Source: Paenibacillus_AM sp052180255
GTDB lineage: Bacteria > Bacillota > Bacilli > Paenibacillales > NBRC-103111
Direction of reading: 5' to 3'
Assembly (NCBI RefSeq): GCF_052180255.1
Contig: NZ_CP197466.1
Coordinates: 3,348,001-3,412,000 of the forward strand
DNA: 64,000 nucleotides
In this document: positions 15,972 to 24,908 of the stretch, in pieces
How positions within the stretch are numbered: position 1 is the first letter of the stretch
How the letters are laid out: each line of letters begins with the position of its first letter
Notes under the pieces: generated by a model
What the model saw: only the letters and a program-made list of their open reading frames with translations
The model's database searches: none
What the model was told of the DNA's origin: nothing
Made by a program: the position numbers and the translations under genes

Positions 15972-16328
15972 TTAACCCCATACCGTTTCATAATCAACTT
16001 CTTTAAATCCAACCGTAACCTTGGTTCCATCTGTTACAATCGGACGCTTGATCAATCTGCCGTTAGAAGCAAGCAGCGCCAATTTCTCATCTTCTGTCAT
16101 TGTCGGCAATTTATCTTTCAATCCCATTTCCTTATAAACTTCACCCGATGTATTGAAAAACTTCTTCATGTCCAGCCCGCTCAAGGAAATCAAATTGCGC
16201 AGCTCGTCCACCGTCGGAGGCTGCTCAAAAATCGGTACAGCTGTCACCTCGTGACCATGTGCCTTCAACCATTTCAGTGCATTGCGGCACGTTCCGCATT
16301 TGCTATATTCATAAACGGTAAGTTTCAT
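15972..16328 (-). CDS. ArsC/Spx-family thioredoxin-fold protein (YusI-like)
   Basis: The 118-residue protein begins with the beta strand and redox motif YSKCGTCRNALKWL, giving a CxxC at residues 10-13, and ends with the RPIVTDG...VGF block typical of ArsC-related proteins. Length and motif match the YusI/Spx-like reductase family rather than the RNA-polymerase-binding Spx itself. The start ATG directly abuts the stop of the pseudouridine synthase gene, indicating coupled translation. A glutaredoxin-like or arsenate-reductase activity is possible but not shown. Confidence 0.85.
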   Translation of the reverse strand: MKLTVYEYSKCGTCRNALKWLKAHGHEVTAVPIFEQPPTVDELRNLISLSGLDMKKFFNTSGEVYKEMGLKDKLPTMTEDEKLALLASNGRLIKRPIVTDGTKVTVGFKEVDYETVWG

Positions 16329-17279
16329 CTATAATTGCTCCTTTACTTGTTCAATTGCTTGTGACATATCTTCTGGCAGAGGAGCCTCAAACTGAATCCA
16401 TTCTTTCGTTCTTGGATGTACAAAACCAAGCTTGGCTGCATGCAACGCCTGACGGTCAATGAGCGATTGGTCGGACGCAGCTTGTCCACTATCCGTGGAC
16501 AGTGCCTCTGCCTCAGGTCCGTACATTTTATCACCAAGCAGTGGATGTCCAAGATATTTCATATGAACACGAATTTGATGCGTTCGGCCTGTCTCTAGAC
16601 GAAGCCGAACAAGCGTCATATCCGCATAACGTTCTTCCACCGTATAATGTGTCACAGCTCGGTAACCCGATTCGATGACTATTCGAACGTGGGGCTGCTC
16701 AGGATCACGGTCAATCGGCGCATCAATCGTTCCATTATCACCCTCGACCACACCATGAACAAGAGCCAGATACTCCTTCTTTACCTCATGGACGATCATC
16801 TGCTCCGAAATTTGCTGATGAACGAACGCATTTTTGGCAATCGCTAACACCCCTGAGGTTTCTTGATCCAATCGATGAATGGGACGAAAACGCACAGTCT
16901 CCCCTTTTTGCTTCCAGTAGTGGACGACCCCGTTCGCAATCGTATTCACGTAATGACCATGTGTCGGATGCACGATCATGCCCGCTTTTTTAGCTAGGAT
17001 CAAAAGCTCATCATCTTCATAAATAATATCCAAAGGCATTTCCTGCGGCATGATGTCTTCCGACTCTTCCAGCTCCATTCGAACTTCGATCAGGTCGCCT
17101 TCCGAAACCTTAACAGAAATATATTTACGCTCTCCATTGACCATAATGCCTTGCTCAGTCAGCTTGACGCGGGATAACAGCTTGCGGGATACCCCTAATC
17201 TTTTTTGTAAAATCGTCTTTAATAAAAATCCTTCTTCTTCTGACGGCACAACATATTGCAGTGGTTTATAATAACTCAT
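16329..17279 (-). CDS. RluA-family pseudouridine synthase
   Basis: The 316-residue enzyme has an N-terminal S4 RNA-binding domain (about 14-75) and the RluA catalytic motif HRLDQETSG at residues 135-143, with catalytic Asp138. The family isomerises specific uridines in 23S rRNA or tRNA to pseudouridine; which position is not readable. Its start overlaps the stop of the cobalamin adenosyltransferase gene by 4 nt. A GTCCACTATCCGTGGAC inverted repeat (about 16484-16500) lies within the coding region near the C-terminal third. Confidence 0.92.
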   Translation of the reverse strand: MSYYKPLQYVVPSEEEGFLLKTILQKRLGVSRKLLSRVKLTEQGIMVNGERKYISVKVSEGDLIEVRMELEESEDIMPQEMPLDIIYEDDELLILAKKAGMIVHPTHGHYVNTIANGVVHYWKQKGETVRFRPIHRLDQETSGVLAIAKNAFVHQQISEQMIVHEVKKEYLALVHGVVEGDNGTIDAPIDRDPEQPHVRIVIESGYRAVTHYTVEERYADMTLVRLRLETGRTHQIRVHMKYLGHPLLGDKMYGPEAEALSTDSGQAASDQSLIDRQALHAAKLGFVHPRTKEWIQFEAPLPEDMSQAIEQVKEQL

Positions 17280-17845
17280 GGCTTTGAACGAAACACCTCG
17301 GCAGATCGAATATATTCTACATCACTTTGGCCTTCACGGAAATTCGCAGTACGAGCAATCGTGAAGAACAGATCAGAAAGTCGGTTTAAATAACGTAATA
17401 CTTCGTGATTAATTTCCTGTGATCCAGCAAGTGTTACAACACGGCGCTCTGCTCTACGGCATACGGTTCGGCATACATGAAGAGCTGAGGACGCCTGACT
17501 TCCCCCCGGCAAAATAAACCGTTTAATATCGGGTGTCTCTGAGTCGTATTTATCAATCCAAGGCTCAAGAGCATCAACCATGGCTGCCGTCACTTTATAG
17601 GGTCTTAACTCCGCTTTTAGAAGGGCAAGGTCTGAACCGCAATCGAATAGTTCATGTTGAATCTGTAATAAATCGGCTAACAAATCTGCGTATTTCGTCT
17701 GATCTAGTAATCCCATCGCTACACCGACAAAACAGTTCAACTCGTCCACCGTACCATACGCCTCAACGCGAATGTCGTCTTTATTGACACGTCCCCCAAT
17801 CACACCTGTTGTCCCTTTATCCCCTGTACGTGTATAAATCCTCAT
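17276..17845 (-). CDS. pduO: corrinoid adenosyltransferase, PduO type
   Basis: The 189-residue protein begins MRIYTRTGDKGTTGVIGG, the ATP-binding signature of PduO-type ATP:cob(I)alamin adenosyltransferases, and retains DELNCFVG and the C-terminal RRAERRVV and YLNRLSDLFF motifs. It attaches the 5'-deoxyadenosyl group from ATP to the reduced cobalt of corrinoids. It follows cobQ by 15 nt and overlaps the next gene by 4 nt. The PduO fold is unrelated to CobA/BtuR, so cobA would be a misleading name. Confidence 0.93.
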   Translation of the reverse strand: MRIYTRTGDKGTTGVIGGRVNKDDIRVEAYGTVDELNCFVGVAMGLLDQTKYADLLADLLQIQHELFDCGSDLALLKAELRPYKVTAAMVDALEPWIDKYDSETPDIKRFILPGGSQASSALHVCRTVCRRAERRVVTLAGSQEINHEVLRYLNRLSDLFFTIARTANFREGQSDVEYIRSAEVFRSKP

Positions 17846-17860
17846 GCCTTCTCCTCCGTT

Positions 17861-19477
17861 TCACATGATTGATTTTAAGCCCATCATCTCATAAATTCGA
17901 GTGAGGTCCAAATGTTTTCTAACATGGTCAGCAAGCCGATCAAATGCCGCTTCACGATTCTCTTGAAAACGCAAATTCGCTTCGAGTGGCTTTAAGCCTT
18001 TGCTGGCACGAATCGTATTGATCCAATTGCGTCTAAAATCATCATTATGCAGAATGCCATGAATATAGGTCCCGAAAATTCGACCATCGTGTAAGGCGGC
18101 GCCATCTTGAACCTCCGCACTTATTGCAAAAGGTCGATCCACAGCTTGTTCATAATCCGTACGCCCCATATGAATCTCATAACCAACGATTGGGGTTAGC
18201 ACCGAGGTTGCTGAAGGAGATAGGGCCGAGCTGGCTGCAAATAATTTTGTTTCTCCACTCACACGGACAGTACGCTTCTCCCCTGCGAAAGTTGTTATTA
18301 CTGGTAAGATTCCAAGACCTGCGAGCTCAGTATGCATAGACTCCACTTGTTTCGGATCTAGCAGCCTGTTCCCTAGCATTTGGTAACCACCGCAAATCCC
18401 TACAACGAATCCAGACTCTTTCTCCGCATACTGAACAATCCGTTCTGCTAGCCCCGTTTCTCGCAGATAGATCAAATCTTCCGACGTATTTTTACTTCCT
18501 GGCAAAATAACTGCGTCTGGATTGCCCCATTCGCTAACGTGCGTCATATAGCGCACTTCCAAATCTTTTTCCTCAAATAAAGGGTCCATATCTGTAAAAT
18601 TCGAAATACGTGGGAAACGAATAATGGCAATATCTAGTCGTTCACTTTCGTTATCAACTGTAGTTGATGAAGATTTCTTTATCACTTGACGCTTTGAATC
18701 TAGTGACGCCGAATCTTCATCCTCAATACCGAGCATCGGCAAGTAAGGAATCACACCTAACACAGGCTTGCCCGTACGTTCTTCCAACCAATCCAAGCCC
18801 GGCTGCAGCAAAGAAACATCCCCACGGAACTTATTAATAATAAAACCACCAACACGTGCGCGTTCCTCTGGCTCCAAGATCTCCATCGTCCCTACAATCG
18901 ACGCAAATACCCCTCCACGATCAATATCAGCAACGAGCACGACAGGAGCATCACCCCATTTGGCTGCATTCATGTTAACGATGTCACGAGACTTCAAGTT
19001 AATCTCAGCAGGACTGCCCGCCCCTTCCATCACAACGACCTCATAGTTCTTACGTAACCGATTGAGTGCATCCTTCACAATTTTTTCAGCAGTCGGCAAA
19101 TACGATTCTCGATACGCACGCGCTTCTAAATCTGCATAAGGAACCCCATGAACAACAACTTGGGAAGTCATATCGCCTTTCGGTTTAAGCAGGATTGGAT
19201 TCATATCGGTCGTTGCTGCAATGCGGCAAGCATCTGCCTGCACGCCCTGTGCTCTGCCAATTTCTTTGCCATCTGGTGTTACGTAAGAATTATTGGACAT
19301 GTTTTGCGATTTAAAAGGAGCCGTCCGCCATCCATCTTGGGCAAAAATACGGCATAACGCTGCTGTCACAATACTTTTCCCTACATCAGATGCGGTACCC
19401 AATACCATGAGGGTTTGGCCATTTTGCTCGTTGCTATGATCATGACTTGATTGATCCGTGCAATCTTTACTGCTCAT
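17861..19477 (-). CDS. cobQ: cobyric acid synthase (CobQ/CbiP)
   Basis: The 538-residue glutamine-dependent amidotransferase converts adenosylcobyrinic acid a,c-diamide to adenosylcobyric acid by amidating four side chains. The N-terminal synthetase domain has the P-loop variant GTASDVGKS (about 27-35). The C-terminal class I amidotransferase domain has its nucleophile C362 in VVGICGGYQMLG and a final H in GTYIHGILHND. A short extra segment (about 252-282, serine-rich) lies between the domains. The start overlaps the cobD stop by 4 nt. Confidence 0.95.
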   Translation of the reverse strand: MSSKDCTDQSSHDHSNEQNGQTLMVLGTASDVGKSIVTAALCRIFAQDGWRTAPFKSQNMSNNSYVTPDGKEIGRAQGVQADACRIAATTDMNPILLKPKGDMTSQVVVHGVPYADLEARAYRESYLPTAEKIVKDALNRLRKNYEVVVMEGAGSPAEINLKSRDIVNMNAAKWGDAPVVLVADIDRGGVFASIVGTMEILEPEERARVGGFIINKFRGDVSLLQPGLDWLEERTGKPVLGVIPYLPMLGIEDEDSASLDSKRQVIKKSSSTTVDNESERLDIAIIRFPRISNFTDMDPLFEEKDLEVRYMTHVSEWGNPDAVILPGSKNTSEDLIYLRETGLAERIVQYAEKESGFVVGICGGYQMLGNRLLDPKQVESMHTELAGLGILPVITTFAGEKRTVRVSGETKLFAASSALSPSATSVLTPIVGYEIHMGRTDYEQAVDRPFAISAEVQDGAALHDGRIFGTYIHGILHNDDFRRNWINTIRASKGLKPLEANLRFQENREAAFDRLADHVRKHLDLTRIYEMMGLKSIM

Positions 19478-20562
19478 GAATGGTGCCCCTCCTTCATGAT
19501 TTGCGTAAGCCCTGCAATCAATCTTTCATTGTCCTCCCGCAAACGAATTGCAACACGACAATAGCGATTATCCAACCCAGAGAAAAGGGAAGCATCTCGT
19601 ACGAGAATACCTAGCTGACCTAGTCTGTTCTGAGCTATTTTCACATTCATTTCTTCCGATTGCTTAAAGGCAAACAAAATAAAATTCGTATCACTCGGTA
19701 CAACTTGAAGTCCCAAACCTGTTAGTGACTGGGTGAGCCACTGCCTTTCTTCCTGCAACCACTTGTGAGTACGATCTGCAAAATCCGTATCTTGCAGCAC
19801 GGCTGTCCCAATTTCTTGCGCTAGAAAGTTTACACTCCACGGGATTTTATGCTGCTTTATTGTATGAATGTGGTCGGGATGCGCAACAAGAAAACCGAGT
19901 CGGATACCGGGTATCGAATAAAATTTAGTCATGGATCGAATGACGAATACATTCCGATTGATAGCTGCCTGACGGATACGACTTATTTCCTTTTCATTAG
20001 GCAAAAAATCCACAAATGCCTCGTCCAGAATAAGCGGATGACACGCCGTCGTAATCGTATCAATCACATCACTTGGCACAAGTCTCCCCGTTGGATTATT
20101 CGGATGTGCTATAAATAGAGCATCCGTCTGCTGAATCGCAGCCTCCACATCTGCTTGCTGCAGCACAAACCCATCACGCTCACGAAGCGGTATGTCCACA
20201 ATCTGGCTGCCTGCTTTCTCAGCAGCTTCTTCATATTCACTAAACGATGGACGAGCAATACCTATAACATTGGGCTTCAGCACACGAACTAGTAGATCAA
20301 TCAGTTCCGCTGCTCCGTTCCCAATTAGAATGCTCGCCTCCGGAATGTCATAATGTTGAGAAATCGTCCGAACAAGCTCCCTACACACGGGATCTGGATA
20401 ACGAATAACGTCCATCCATTTGTCGCGAACAATGTCACCCACACAAGCTGGAGGACCAAGTGGATTCATATTTGCTGAAAAATCGAGAAACTGCTCCTTA
20501 CCCAATCCAAACGACTCTGCTGCGGTACGTAGATCTCCACCATGCCCATATCGCTCTAGCAT
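19474..20562 (-). CDS. cobD: threonine-phosphate decarboxylase (CobD)
   Basis: The 362-residue PLP enzyme decarboxylates L-threonine-O-3-phosphate to (R)-1-aminopropan-2-ol phosphate, the linker of the lower B12 loop. It has histidinol-phosphate-aminotransferase-like features: YGHGGDL at the N-terminus, FSANMNPLGPP, HPNNPTG, the PLP lysine K213 in RSMTKFYSIPGIRLG and a final RVAIR arginine. Its place between cobS and cobQ supports the CobD assignment over HisC. It stands 15 nt after cobS. Confidence 0.92.
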   Translation of the reverse strand: MLERYGHGGDLRTAAESFGLGKEQFLDFSANMNPLGPPACVGDIVRDKWMDVIRYPDPVCRELVRTISQHYDIPEASILIGNGAAELIDLLVRVLKPNVIGIARPSFSEYEEAAEKAGSQIVDIPLRERDGFVLQQADVEAAIQQTDALFIAHPNNPTGRLVPSDVIDTITTACHPLILDEAFVDFLPNEKEISRIRQAAINRNVFVIRSMTKFYSIPGIRLGFLVAHPDHIHTIKQHKIPWSVNFLAQEIGTAVLQDTDFADRTHKWLQEERQWLTQSLTGLGLQVVPSDTNFILFAFKQSEEMNVKIAQNRLGQLGILVRDASLFSGLDNRYCRVAIRLREDNERLIAGLTQIMKEGHHS

Positions 20563-20577
20563 CTCATGTCCTCCTGT

Positions 20578-21390
20578 CTAGTATTGAAAAACGATTATAG
20601 CTGTAAAAAGCCCTGCCACTTCCAGTAATTCGATCAAGGCTCCGTATGTATCGCCCGTGAGTCCACCAAGCTTATGGTTCAAATATGCCGCAATGGCCCA
20701 CCCGACAATAAGAATTGAAGCCGGAATGACAAGGAATGGATACCAACCATCGTTCATGAACGTGTTGCCCATGATACATAACAACCCCGCACTTAAACAG
20801 ATTGCAAGTCCAATCGTAAGCCATACATACAAGATGGGTGTTCCTTGAAAATAACTCCCAAGCCCGGATTCTTTTCGAGCATAAGGCCACCCTTTCATCG
20901 CTATCGCCATGAAACAGCGGCTCCAACATAAGCTTAGTACAAGTGCAGCACAGGTGATCTCCCAACCTAATGGAAGCAGTGTTGCCAATAGCGCAGCTTT
21001 CATCATTAAATGAAGCACACATACGATGACTCCCATTGCACCAACTCGGCTGTCTTTCATAATTTCCAGCATCTGCTCCCGAGGTCTATGGCTTAGAATG
21101 CCGTCTGCTGTGTCCATCAATCCATCCAAATGCAGACCCCCTGTAAGGACCGTCCAGATCACAAGAATAATGATGACAAAAGGAAGGAGCGGCAGTACGT
21201 CTCTAAGCACAATGCTGCATAAAGTAAGGATGAACGCCACGATGACTCCTACCAAGGGATAAAAAGGAACACTGCGACGAAATACATCATTGTTGTATGG
21301 AATTGTAATGGGTAAAGGCAGCCGTGACAAAAATTGAAAGGCAGCAATAACCCCATGCAGCCAACCTTTTAATGAAGCACCCATGCGCAT
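20578..21390 (-). CDS. cobS: adenosylcobinamide-GDP ribazoletransferase (CobS)
   Basis: About 270 residues with at least six membrane helices. It joins adenosylcobinamide-GDP with alpha-ribazole to form cobalamin. The CobS motifs are FLSRLPLP near the N-terminus, PLVGVIVA, LHLDGLMDTADGI with the metal-binding aspartates, KDSRVGAMG, and GGLTGDTYGA near the C-terminus. I place the start at the ATG at 21390, with AGGAGG 6 nt upstream, overlapping the end of cbiB by 22 nt; the frame extends to 21480 but those residues lack CobS character. Confidence 0.93.
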   Translation of the reverse strand: MRMGASLKGWLHGVIAAFQFLSRLPLPITIPYNNDVFRRSVPFYPLVGVIVAFILTLCSIVLRDVLPLLPFVIIILVIWTVLTGGLHLDGLMDTADGILSHRPREQMLEIMKDSRVGAMGVIVCVLHLMMKAALLATLLPLGWEITCAALVLSLCWSRCFMAIAMKGWPYARKESGLGSYFQGTPILYVWLTIGLAICLSAGLLCIMGNTFMNDGWYPFLVIPASILIVGWAIAAYLNHKLGGLTGDTYGALIELLEVAGLFTAIIVFQY

Positions 21391-22346
21391 ATTAAGCCTC
21401 CTATCGTAAGGAAAGTCGCACCATACATCATCTGCACAGCTAACTGAATGTCTGTTAAATTTAGTTCGCGCAGGGGCCAACCCATTCGAGCTCGCTCCTG
21501 TGCAATGCCGCCATAAATGTTCAATCCACCAAGTTCAATGCCCAGCGCACCTGCTACTGCAGACTCTGGAATGCCACTGTTCGGACTTGGATGCTTGCTT
21601 GCAAATTTAAAAATCGCTTTGAGTGATCGTACAAAAGAACATCTCGGCATAAGAAGTGCTGTCAGAGCTAATAATCCGCCTGTTATACGTGCTGGAACCC
21701 AATTCATAACATCGTCCCAACGTGCTGAAGCTCGTCCGAAATACAGATACTTTGCATTGCGATAGCCAACCATAGAATCCATCGTATTGGATACCCGATA
21801 CAGCATCGCTAGCGGAGCGCCACCAAGTAAGGCATAGATGATCGGAGAAAATACCGCATCCACCGTATTTTCTGCGACCGTCTCAACGACAGCGCGAGAT
21901 AGTTCACTTTCAGGCAAATCTCCTGTATCTCTACCTACTATGTAACCTGTATATTTACGAGCATCTGCTAAATTCCCATCCCTTAATGGACGCAGCACGA
22001 GGTAGGCTGCGTCTTTGAGCCCTTTGACAGCGATCGTGGTCGAGATGAACCAAACACTCACCACATACCCCAACCATTCATGAAGGTAATCCGCCAGAAA
22101 CCAGATGCCATACATCAAGCTGGTAACGAATAATAGGGTTAGCCCAGTTAACACAAGGCCCCGCAGCAGTTGGGCTCGGGGCTTAAAAGTAACTTGGGGT
22201 GGCAGCAGTTTTTTCTCTAGCCATGTGATCCACCGCCCCATCCAGATGACAGGATGCGTCGGCCACTTCGGGTCACCGACCAACAGATCGACGATAATTG
22301 CAGCTAATACAATCCCGATAATTTCTTGCCATGTATACAAAAGCAT
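21369..22346 (-). CDS. cbiB: adenosylcobinamide-phosphate synthase (CbiB)
   Basis: The 325-residue membrane protein attaches aminopropanol phosphate to adenosylcobyric acid. Signatures are DLLVGDPKWPTHPVIWMG, ARKYTGYIVGRDT, VVETVAENTVDAVFSPIIYA and a late SPNSGIPESAVAGAL block. Five to six hydrophobic helices are visible. It overlaps cobS at its 3' end and follows cobU by 35 nt. The product is the substrate for CobU. Confidence 0.94.
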   Translation of the reverse strand: MLLYTWQEIIGIVLAAIIVDLLVGDPKWPTHPVIWMGRWITWLEKKLLPPQVTFKPRAQLLRGLVLTGLTLLFVTSLMYGIWFLADYLHEWLGYVVSVWFISTTIAVKGLKDAAYLVLRPLRDGNLADARKYTGYIVGRDTGDLPESELSRAVVETVAENTVDAVFSPIIYALLGGAPLAMLYRVSNTMDSMVGYRNAKYLYFGRASARWDDVMNWVPARITGGLLALTALLMPRCSFVRSLKAIFKFASKHPSPNSGIPESAVAGALGIELGGLNIYGGIAQERARMGWPLRELNLTDIQLAVQMMYGATFLTIGGLICAWVLH

Positions 22347-22381
22347 GTGTTTCTTCGCTTCCTTTGTTTGAATGATACAAA

Positions 22382-22978
22382 TTAGTTGCGTAAATCTAAG
22401 CTATCAAGCTGAAAGGCAATGCGCTTTAGCTCAATTGGGATACCTGCCGTCACCAGAAATACATCCGAGCAGACTGCTGCGAGCTGCTGATTGAGTCGAC
22501 CGGCTAGATCACGGAATAGCCGGCCAAGCGGGGACGGTGGCACGACCCCGTCCCCCACTTCGTTCGTGACGAGGATAAGCGGATAAGGGTACGCGGCCAC
22601 AGCCGCTACCAGATCCGCAATGGCTGCTGTCACGGCAGGGATTACCTCCGGTGAGCCTTCGGCATACCGGAGAAGCGCATTGGACAGCCACAAGGTGAGG
22701 CAGTCCACAAGCACCACGACTGCCGCGCCTTGCGGTTCGCCACCGCGCTCAGCTAAGCGGCGCAGGAGCGCTGCCAGCGCGTAGGGCTCTTCCCGTGTCA
22801 TCCACGGGAAGGAGCCGCTTGCGCGCTGCGCTTGATGCGAGGAGACGCGATCACGCATCTCCTCGTCATAGATTTGGGCTGTCGCAATGTACAGCCCAGA
22901 ACTACCTAACTTTGCCGCCAATTGCTCGGCAAAGCTGCTTTTGCCACTTCGCGCACCACCCGTTACTAATATCGCCAC
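22382..22978 (-). CDS. cobU: adenosylcobinamide kinase/guanylyltransferase (CobU)
   Basis: About 198 residues. The bifunctional enzyme phosphorylates adenosylcobinamide and adds GMP. The P-loop is GGARSGKS at the N-terminus; VDCLTLWLSN, VTNEVGDGVVPPSPLGR and AGIPIELK follow. I choose the GTG at 22978, which has GGGGGAG 7-8 nt upstream; another GTG at 22999 adds seven residues. GC content in its middle part is about 62-70% in the lines counted, compared with about 48% in a neighbouring cbiB line, suggesting a different history from the rest of the operon. Confidence 0.92.
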   Translation of the reverse strand: MAILVTGGARSGKSSFAEQLAAKLGSSGLYIATAQIYDEEMRDRVSSHQAQRASGSFPWMTREEPYALAALLRRLAERGGEPQGAAVVVLVDCLTLWLSNALLRYAEGSPEVIPAVTAAIADLVAAVAAYPYPLILVTNEVGDGVVPPSPLGRLFRDLAGRLNQQLAAVCSDVFLVTAGIPIELKRIAFQLDSLDLRN

Positions 22979-23022
22979 TGCTTCTCTCCCCCTAATCACG
23001 CTCTTCTAGCATCATCATCCTC

Positions 23023-24087
23023 TTATTCTCCGCGCGACACGCCGGCACTCTCAAAAGTAGCCATCTCCGACATAATCTTTCCTGCCGCATCAATAAGCGA
23101 AAATGCTAGCACCGCACCCGTTCCTTCACCCAAACGCATATCCATATGAAGCATCGGTATAATTCCCACTGCTCCAAGCATGAGGGCATGTCCTTGCTCC
23201 ATCGATTGATGCGATCCAATCATATAACCAATCGAAGCCGGAACAAGCTTACTCGCCACAAGCGCTGCTGCTGAGGAAATAAATCCATCAATAACAACTG
23301 GGCATCTGCGGCTAGCAGCTCCAAGGATAACGCCTACAAGACCTGCGATTTCAAGTCCTCCAACTTTCGCTAGCACATCAAGTGGATCGTCTACTTGTGG
23401 GGCATTGACTGCGATCGCACGTTTTACAACCTCGATTTTATGAGACAAACGCTCATCATCAATCCCTGTTCCTCTGCCTACTGCTTCTTCAGCCGAAATT
23501 CCACCCAACACGCACAATAGCGCAGCACTTGCTGTCGTGTTTCCTATTCCCATCTCACCTGTTGCAAATAAGGAATAGCCCTTATCAACCAGCTCGTCTA
23601 CAAGTTGAGCACCTACCATTATCGCCTGCTCTGTTTCTTCACGCGTCATTGCTGCACCAACTGCCATATTCGCAGTTCCCATCCGCACCTTTCGCGAGAC
23701 CAGATCAGGATGTGATAATTCCGCATTCACACCTATATCCACACAGACAACATCTGCCCCTACATGACGTGCAAGAACATTCACGGCAGCACCGCCACTA
23801 AGGAAATTCATGACCATTTGCGGCGTTACTTCCTGTGGGAAAGCACTTATCCCTTCTGCACACACCCCATGATCGCCAGCCATAACGATGACCGATTTCT
23901 TATGAAAAACAGGCTTTATCTCGCCTGTAATACCTGCTACTTGACGGGCAATGTTCTCAAGCTTACCTAAACTGCCCGGTGGCTTTGTCAGACTATCCAA
24001 ATGTCTCTGCGCAGCCTCCACTTGTGTCTCATCAATTGGATTGATGTTCATAAGCACTTCCTGTAAATTCTTCATCCGAATACCCAC
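23023..24087 (-). CDS. cobT: nicotinate-nucleotide-dimethylbenzimidazole phosphoribosyltransferase (CobT)
   Basis: The 354-residue enzyme makes alpha-ribazole-5'-phosphate from dimethylbenzimidazole and nicotinate mononucleotide. Motifs are LTKPPGSLGKLE, VMAGDHGVCAEG, GEMGIGNTTASAA, GRGTGIDDERL and the catalytic Glu in MRLGEGTGAVLAF near the C-terminus. The start is GTG at 24087 (AGGA about 6 nt upstream) or the in-frame ATG at 24075. It sits between btuD and cobU. No alpha-ribazole phosphatase (cobC) is in the window. Confidence 0.95.
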   Translation of the reverse strand: MGIRMKNLQEVLMNINPIDETQVEAAQRHLDSLTKPPGSLGKLENIARQVAGITGEIKPVFHKKSVIVMAGDHGVCAEGISAFPQEVTPQMVMNFLSGGAAVNVLARHVGADVVCVDIGVNAELSHPDLVSRKVRMGTANMAVGAAMTREETEQAIMVGAQLVDELVDKGYSLFATGEMGIGNTTASAALLCVLGGISAEEAVGRGTGIDDERLSHKIEVVKRAIAVNAPQVDDPLDVLAKVGGLEIAGLVGVILGAASRRCPVVIDGFISSAAALVASKLVPASIGYMIGSHQSMEQGHALMLGAVGIIPMLHMDMRLGEGTGAVLAFSLIDAAGKIMSEMATFESAGVSRGE

Positions 24088-24115
24088 TCATTTCCTATTG
24101 GTTATAATGCTATCG

Positions 24116-24898
24116 CTATTCGCCCATACCCGGTTGCAGTAAAATCTGTGGCAAACCACTGCTTGGATGCGGCAATACGACAGGAACTGTCCCATATACT
24201 CGCTGCACAAGCTCAATCGTCAAAATATCATGTGGCGACCCATCCGCAACAATAATGCCATCATGCAGCACAAGCAGTCTTGTACAATATTGGGCTGCCA
24301 AATTCAGATCATGCAGTACCGCTACAACGGTCATTCCACACTCATCCTGCCACTTGCGGATATAATCCATCATTTGCAGCTGATAGCCAATATCCAAGAA
24401 AGTCGTTGGCTCATCCAACAACAGAATCGAAGGCTCCTGTGCCATTACTTTCCCAAGTGCAACCCGCTGACGCTGCCCGCCACTTAGCGCATCGACCGTG
24501 CGTTCACTTAATTCCTGCAATTGCAGTTTCTCTATAATCGTCTCCACCAATTGTACCCCACTGCCCGCTTCCTCTCCAAGCCAATTTTGAAAAGGATACC
24601 TGCCCATCTCGACGATTTCACGCACTGTAAAACCAACAGGTGGCAGCGCATCTTGCGACAGCACAGCTAAAAACTGAGCTAATTCTTTGCGAGGATAACT
24701 CGTTACTCTTTTATCTCGAATCTTGATTTCACCCGCTTCAAGCGGATCAACTCCCGAAATCAAGCGTAATAACGTCGTCTTCCCACTACCATTCGTTCCA
24801 ATAATCCCGACAAACTCGCCTTGCTGGATCGTGAAGTTGACATCTCGCAATATCGTCTGCTCACCAAACGATTTTTTCACATGTTCGACCTTGATCAT
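24116..24898 (-). CDS. btuD: cobalamin ABC transporter ATP-binding protein (BtuD-like)
   Basis: About 260 residues of a FecE/BtuD-type ATPase: Walker A GTNGSGKTT, signature LSGGQRQRV, Walker B ILLLDEPTTFLD, and an H-loop in VLHDLNLA. The ATG at 24898 has GAGGAGG directly upstream; a GTG at 24919 in the same frame would overlap btuC. Substrate assignment to B12 rests on the riboswitch and the cob genes, since the ATPase itself cannot be told from siderophore relatives. Confidence 0.88.
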   Translation of the reverse strand: MIKVEHVKKSFGEQTILRDVNFTIQQGEFVGIIGTNGSGKTTLLRLISGVDPLEAGEIKIRDKRVTSYPRKELAQFLAVLSQDALPPVGFTVREIVEMGRYPFQNWLGEEAGSGVQLVETIIEKLQLQELSERTVDALSGGQRQRVALGKVMAQEPSILLLDEPTTFLDIGYQLQMMDYIRKWQDECGMTVVAVLHDLNLAAQYCTRLLVLHDGIIVADGSPHDILTIELVQRVYGTVPVVLPHPSSGLPQILLQPGMGE

Positions 24899-24908
24899 GT
24901 TATCCTCC

